DNA of 6,375 nucleotides from Cyclobacteriaceae bacterium (GTDB taxonomy: Bacteria; Bacteroidota; Bacteroidia; Cytophagales; Cyclobacteriaceae): NCBI GenBank assembly GCA_025363495.1, contig JANYDR010000639.1:1-6375 (forward strand), in the 5' to 3' direction. Of this stretch, positions 4,621 through 6,375 are shown one piece after another. A program made the position numbers and the translations under genes. The notes below the pieces were generated by a model. It was given only the letters and a program-made list of their open reading frames with translations. It did no database searches and was not told where the DNA came from. Position 1 is the stretch's first letter. Every line of letters begins with the position of its first letter.

Positions 4621-6375
4621 TTAATCTTCTTTTTTTACTTCCGCAGTTTTTTCAGCCTTAATATCTTTTCCAAGCCGCTGGAGATAGGCAATCAATGCTA
4701 CGATTTCTGTTTCCGGCATTACTTCAATGGCATCGGCTTTGAGGTTGTCAGCAATGCCTTTTGCCTGCACATCAAGATCATCATTGGCAGTGGATTCATA
4801 GTTTTCTTCATAAGGAACTCCGACTCTTCGCAATGCCGTGATCTTTTTAGCTGTTTGATCTTTGTCGATCACTTGTTCGAAGAGCCAGGGATAGGGTGGC
4901 ATGATAGAACCCGTGGAGACTGCGTCCGGAGCAAGCATGTGGTTATAATGCCACGCGTTGGAATATTTTCCGCTGGTCCGTTGCAAATCAGGACCTGTTC
5001 TCTTGGATCCCCACAGGAAAGGATGATCATATACATACTCACCGGCTTTTGAATATTCTCCATAGCGTTCTGTTTCAGAGCGGAAGGGTCGTACCATTTG
5101 AGTATGACAATTCACGCAGCCTTCGCGTATATAAATGTCTCGTCCATGAAGCTCAAGTGGTGAGTAAGGTTTTACACTGGCGATGGTTGGAATATTTGAC
5201 TTGATTAAAAAGGTTGGTACCATTTCAATTGCGCCACCGATTAATATCGCGATAAGAGAAAGCACGGTGAATAATATTGGCTTATGCTCCAATATCCTGT
5301 GATGCCATCCGCCACTGCTTGGAGCATGATAGATCTTTGCAAGGGGCGCTGCTTCCGCTGCTTCATTGGGAATAAATTTTCCAGCGTATGCTGTCTTAAT
5401 AAGATTGTATGTCATGATAATGGCGCCCGTGAGATAAAGGGCACCACCGACCGCACGCAGCATGTGTAATGGAAGTATCTGAACCGTTGTTTCAAGGAAG
5501 TTTTTGTAAACCAGGAATCCTTCTGCATTGAATTCTTTCCACATTAAGCTTTGCACAACACCCGAAACATACATCGGCAGTGCGTAGAAGATGATACCCA
5601 ATGTGCCCAACCAGAAGTGAAGGTTAGCAAGCTTGGTAGAATATAATTTTGTGTCCCACATGCGCGGAACCATCCAGTAAAGAATTCCAAAGATTAAAAA
5701 TCCATTCCATCCCAAACCACCGACGTGTACGTGTGCAACAATCCAATCGGTAAAGTGAGCTATTGCGTTTACGTTTTTAAGAGACAGAAGCGGGCCTTCG
5801 AGTGTTGCCATACCGTATGCCGTAACGGCAACGACCATAAACTTTAATACTGGCTCTTCACGGACGCGGTCCCAGGCACCTCGCAGTGTCATAAGTCCGT
5901 TTAGCATACCTCCCCAGGATGGAGCAATCAACATGATTGAGAAAACAACGCCGAGTGATTGAGCCCAGTCAGGCAATGAAGTATATAATAAATGGTGTGG
6001 ACCAGCCCAGATGTATATAAATATGAGTGACCAGAAATGAATAATAGACAGTTTATAGGAATAGACTGGTCGGTTGGCGGCCTTGGGTAAGAAATAATAC
6101 ATCATTCCCAAGTAGGGTGTTGTTAAGAAGAAGGCCACAGCATTGTGACCATACCACCATTGTACCAGCGCGTCTTGCACACCGGCATATCCTGAATAGC
6201 TTTTAAAAAAATTAACCGGTATTTCATACGAGTTTACCAGATGCAAAACCGCTACTGTTATAAATGTGGCGAGGTAAAACCAGATTGCAACATACATGTG
6301 ACGCTCTCTGCGTTTGATAATCGTACCGATCATGTTTGTTCCAAATACAACCCATATGACAGTAATGGCAATATC
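4621..6375 (-). CDS. ccoNO: Fused cbb3-type cytochrome c oxidase subunits I and II (CcoN-CcoO), 5' partial
   Basis: This is the catalytic core of the cbb3 oxidase, which reduces O2 to water in the inner membrane and pumps protons. The frame is open to the right edge. An ATG at 6333 is internal, because 14 in-frame codons before it (ending V-V-F-G-T-N) continue the conserved CcoN sequence. The N-terminal part of CcoN, including the first heme b histidine, is therefore missing. Counting the first in-window codon as 1, 584 residues are present. CuB ligands are His77 (Y-G-H-N) and His127/His128 in Y-I-W-A-G-P-H-H, with the Tyr121 that is cross-linked in this family. His215 and His217 (A-H-V-H-V-G) ligate heme b3 and heme b. 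After a linker at about 330-362, a membrane anchor (about 365-391) starts the CcoO part, with heme c motif C-V-N-C-H at 420-424 and probable axial Met492 (S-I-M-P-P-Y-P-W). All visible catalytic residues are intact. The N-O fusion is seen in Bacteroidota; many other bacteria have two genes. It stops with TAA, 11 bases before ccoQ. Confidence 0.97.
   Translation of the reverse strand, partial: DIAITVIWVVFGTNMIGTIIKRRERHMYVAIWFYLATFITVAVLHLVNSYEIPVNFFKSYSGYAGVQDALVQWWYGHNAVAFFLTTPYLGMMYYFLPKAANRPVYSYKLSIIHFWSLIFIYIWAGPHHLLYTSLPDWAQSLGVVFSIMLIAPSWGGMLNGLMTLRGAWDRVREEPVLKFMVVAVTAYGMATLEGPLLSLKNVNAIAHFTDWIVAHVHVGGLGWNGFLIFGILYWMVPRMWDTKLYSTKLANLHFWLGTLGIIFYALPMYVSGVVQSLMWKEFNAEGFLVYKNFLETTVQILPLHMLRAVGGALYLTGAIIMTYNLIKTAYAGKFIPNEAAEAAPLAKIYHAPSSGGWHHRILEHKPILFTVLSLIAILIGGAIEMVPTFLIKSNIPTIASVKPYSPLELHGRDIYIREGCVNCHTQMVRPFRSETERYGEYSKAGEYVYDHPFLWGSKRTGPDLQRTSGKYSNAWHYNHMLAPDAVSTGSIMPPYPWLFEQVIDKDQTAKKITALRRVGVPYEENYESTANDDLDVQAKGIADNLKADAIEVMPETEIVALIAYLQRLGKDIKAEKTAEVKKED

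Noticed and set aside
6331..6333. ATG as the start of the oxidase subunit I gene
   Set aside because: The frame continues upstream to the window edge with conserved CcoN sequence, so this Met is internal and the gene is 5' partial.
1..6375. CRISPR array, tRNA, rRNA, insertion sequence or phage attachment site
   Set aside because: No repeated spacers, cloverleaf-like segments, transposase genes or direct-repeat ends were seen by eye; almost all sequence is accounted for by the operon.

Overview
The window reads as part of a Bacteroidota chromosome, probably from a Cytophagales-, Chitinophagales- or Sphingobacteriales-like organism. Three things suggest this: subunits I and II of the cbb3 oxidase are fused in one reading frame, CcoP carries one heme instead of two, and none of the starts has a convincing Shine-Dalgarno sequence, although the genes are almost back to back. 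The assignment is inferred from gene content and style, not from a database comparison.

Nearly the whole window is one minus-strand transcription unit, read from right to left. It begins with a fused ccoN-ccoO gene whose 5' end lies beyond the right edge (4621-6375). Then come ccoQ (4415-4609), ccoP (3327-4412), ccoG (1883-3325, GTG start), ccoH/fixH (1461-1886), a SafE/DsbD_2-type membrane protein (775-1458) and a small membrane protein shaped like a pore-loop ion channel (192-767). Gaps are 11, 2, 1, -4, 2 and 7 bases, so no internal promoter is apparent and translational coupling is likely. The promoter is outside the window.

Together the genes encode a high-affinity proton-pumping cytochrome c oxidase for growth at low oxygen, plus part of its assembly apparatus. 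CcoNO holds the heme b / heme b3-CuB centre and the first c-type heme, and CcoP holds the second c-type heme. CcoQ stabilises the complex. CcoG is an iron-sulfur protein linked to copper reduction for CuB, and CcoH is an assembly factor. The SafE-type protein recurs beside these genes in many genomes without a settled role. The copper ATPase gene ccoI and ccoS, which often belong to this cluster, are not in the window.

The left 191 bases hold no complete gene. A plus-strand reading frame enters from the left edge and stops at 101. It may be the tail of a convergent gene, followed by a weak terminator-like hairpin and T-run.

This is mostly a recognisable respiratory operon. The parts least explained by known families are the last gene, whose K+-channel-like filter reads N-L-G-F-Y-D instead of T-x-G-Y-G-D, and a cysteine-rich cytoplasmic extension at the start of CcoP.
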